46,001 nt of DNA from Pseudomonadota bacterium (lineage in GTDB: Bacteria; Pseudomonadota; Alphaproteobacteria; Kiloniellales; JACOMY01): assembly GCA_029781795.1 (NCBI GenBank), contig JAKOWB010000199.1, forward strand, positions 1-46,001, written 5' to 3'. The position numbers were made by a program, and so were the translations under genes. Under the pieces are notes generated by a model that was not told the origin of the DNA, searched no databases, and saw only the letters and a list, made by a program, of their open reading frames with translations. Shown in pieces: positions 45,052 to 46,001 of the stretch (position 1 is its first letter; every line of letters starts with the position of its first letter).

Positions 45052-45831
45052 ATGGCCGAATTCGCGCTGCCCAAGGGCTCCAAGGTCGAGGCCGGCAAGA
45101 CCTGGAAGGCCGAGCCGGGGGCCAAGAACGTCAAGGTCTTCAAGGTCTACCGCTACGACCCCGACGGCGGCGGCAACCCGCGCCTGGACAGCTTCGAGGT
45201 CGACCTGGACAAGTGCGGGCCGATGGTCCTGGACGCGCTGCTGAAGATCAAGAACGAGGTCGACTCCTCGCTCACCTTCCGCCGCTCCTGCCGCGAGGGC
45301 GTCTGCGGTTCCTGCGCCTTCAACATCGACGGTACCAACACGCTGGCCTGCACCAAGTACATCTCGGACGTGAAGGGCGAGGTGAGGATCTACCCGCTGC
45401 CCCACATGCCGGTGATCAAGGACCTGGTGCCGGACCTCAGCCACGCCTACGCGCAGCTCGCCTCGATCGAGCCCTGGCTGAAGACCACCACGCCGGCGCC
45501 GGAGCGCGAGCGCCCGCAGAGCCCGGCCGAGCGCGCCAGGCTCGACGGCCTGTGGGAGTGCATCCTCTGCTTCTCCTGCACCACCTCCTGCCCCAGCTAC
45601 TGGTGGAACGGCGACCGCTACCTCGGCCCGGCCATCCTGCTGCAGGCCTACCGCTGGATCGCCGACAGCCGCGACGAGGCCACGGGCGAGCGCCTGGATG
45701 CGCTGGAGGATCCCTTCCGCCTCTACCGCTGCCACACCATCATGAACTGCACCAAGACCTGCCCGAAGAGCCTGAACCCGGCGAAGGCCATCGCCGAGAT
45801 CAAGAAGCTCATGGTGGCGCGGCGGGGGTAG
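45052..45831 (+). CDS. sdhB: Succinate dehydrogenase iron-sulfur subunit
   Basis: A 259-residue electron-transfer subunit. It holds the [2Fe-2S] cysteines Cys80, Cys85, Cys88 and Cys100 ([21 protein letters not shown]), and the cysteines for the [4Fe-4S] and [3Fe-4S] clusters: Cys170, Cys173, Cys176, Cys180 ([15 protein letters not shown]) and Cys227, Cys233, Cys237 ([17 protein letters not shown]). Trp185 in SYWWNG sits near the quinone site. It is the last sdh gene and is followed by a large palindrome. Confidence 0.97.
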   Translation: MAEFALPKGSKVEAGKTWKAEPGAKNVKVFKVYRYDPDGGGNPRLDSFEVDLDKCGPMVLDALLKIKNEVDSSLTFRRSCREGVCGSCAFNIDGTNTLACTKYISDVKGEVRIYPLPHMPVIKDLVPDLSHAYAQLASIEPWLKTTTPAPERERPQSPAERARLDGLWECILCFSCTTSCPSYWWNGDRYLGPAILLQAYRWIADSRDEATGERLDALEDPFRLYRCHTIMNCTKTCPKSLNPAKAIAEIKKLMVARRG

Positions 45832-45984
45832 CTTTTCCCCTCTCCCCGGGCGGGAGAGGTTGCCGAGCGCGCGAAGCGATGCGAGGCGGGTGAGGGGGGC
45901 TATGCGACTCCCGCCAGTCGCACCGACCCCCCTCATCCGGCGGCTGCGCCGCCACCTTCTCCCTCGTGGGGGAGAAGGGAAAAG
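45832..45984. repeat. Nested palindrome after sdhB
   Basis: Outer arms CTTTTCCCCTCTCCCC (45832-45847 region) and the near-complement ending GGGAGAAGGGAAAAG (to 45984) pair with one or two mismatches. Inner arms gggtgagggggg (45888-45899) and cccccctcatcc (45927-45938) pair with one G-U in RNA. A small hairpin cctctccc/gggagagg (45839-45859) begins 8 nt after the sdhB stop. The element may terminate sdh transcription and looks like another family of dispersed intergenic repeat. Confidence 0.7.
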
Positions 45985-46001
45985 ACCTTGCCCCTTTCCC
46001 G

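Overview
The window is high-GC DNA with very short intergenic gaps. The gene neighbourhoods (rsmI-yraN, accA/xerD/aroK/aroB, sdhCDAB, a Rhodobacter-like malyl-CoA lyase, an alphaproteobacterial ahcY) point to an alphaproteobacterium, probably of the Rhodospirillales or a related order; genus cannot be told from the sequence. I see no rRNA, tRNA, CRISPR array, transposase or phage gene. No stretch longer than 300 bases lacks a gene.

Layout. 1-960: two fasciclin-domain lipoproteins (the first cut by the window edge). 1115-4566: a conserved housekeeping block with an LpoA-like lipoprotein divergent from rsmI, yraN and a SirB1/transglutaminase-like gene. 4592-18702: a self-contained carbohydrate or sugar-acid catabolic cassette with an IlvD/Edd dehydratase, seven dehydrogenases of five folds, a complete sugar ABC importer and a LacI-type regulator. 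18806-19744: gshB, which in related bacteria usually sits close to rsmI/yraN. 19918-29597: accA, a DMSP-lyase-like cupin, malyl-CoA lyase, xerD, two unknown genes, aroK, aroB, a CNNM/CBS protein and DUF2889. 29603-32454: an imelysin and di-heme oxidoreductase pair. 32698-34402: ahcY and a SET-domain protein. 34602-42267: an HTH regulator, an M81 (MlrC-like) metallopeptidase and a five-gene peptide-type ABC importer. 42408-45831: sdhCDAB.

The most striking feature is the 4.6-18.7 kb cassette. It is built of four divergent promoter regions, and each contains exactly one copy of a 12-14 bp perfect or near-perfect palindrome with core TAAATCGATTTA (5377, 9185, 15747, 17496). Each copy overlaps or lies between the elements of a plausible sigma-70 promoter. 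The only regulator in the cassette is a LacI-family protein, whose family typically binds palindromes with a central CG. The simplest reading is a local repressor controlling all four divergent pairs. The cassette has no recognisable kinase, aldolase or lactonase, so its pathway cannot be assigned from the sequence; a sugar acid or polyol substrate is the best inference.

Secondary points of interest are a malyl-CoA lyase/DMSP-lyase-like operon lying between accA and xerD, an ahcY-SET domain pair, a 49-codon ORF coupled to the LacI gene, and three different large intergenic palindromes at gene ends.
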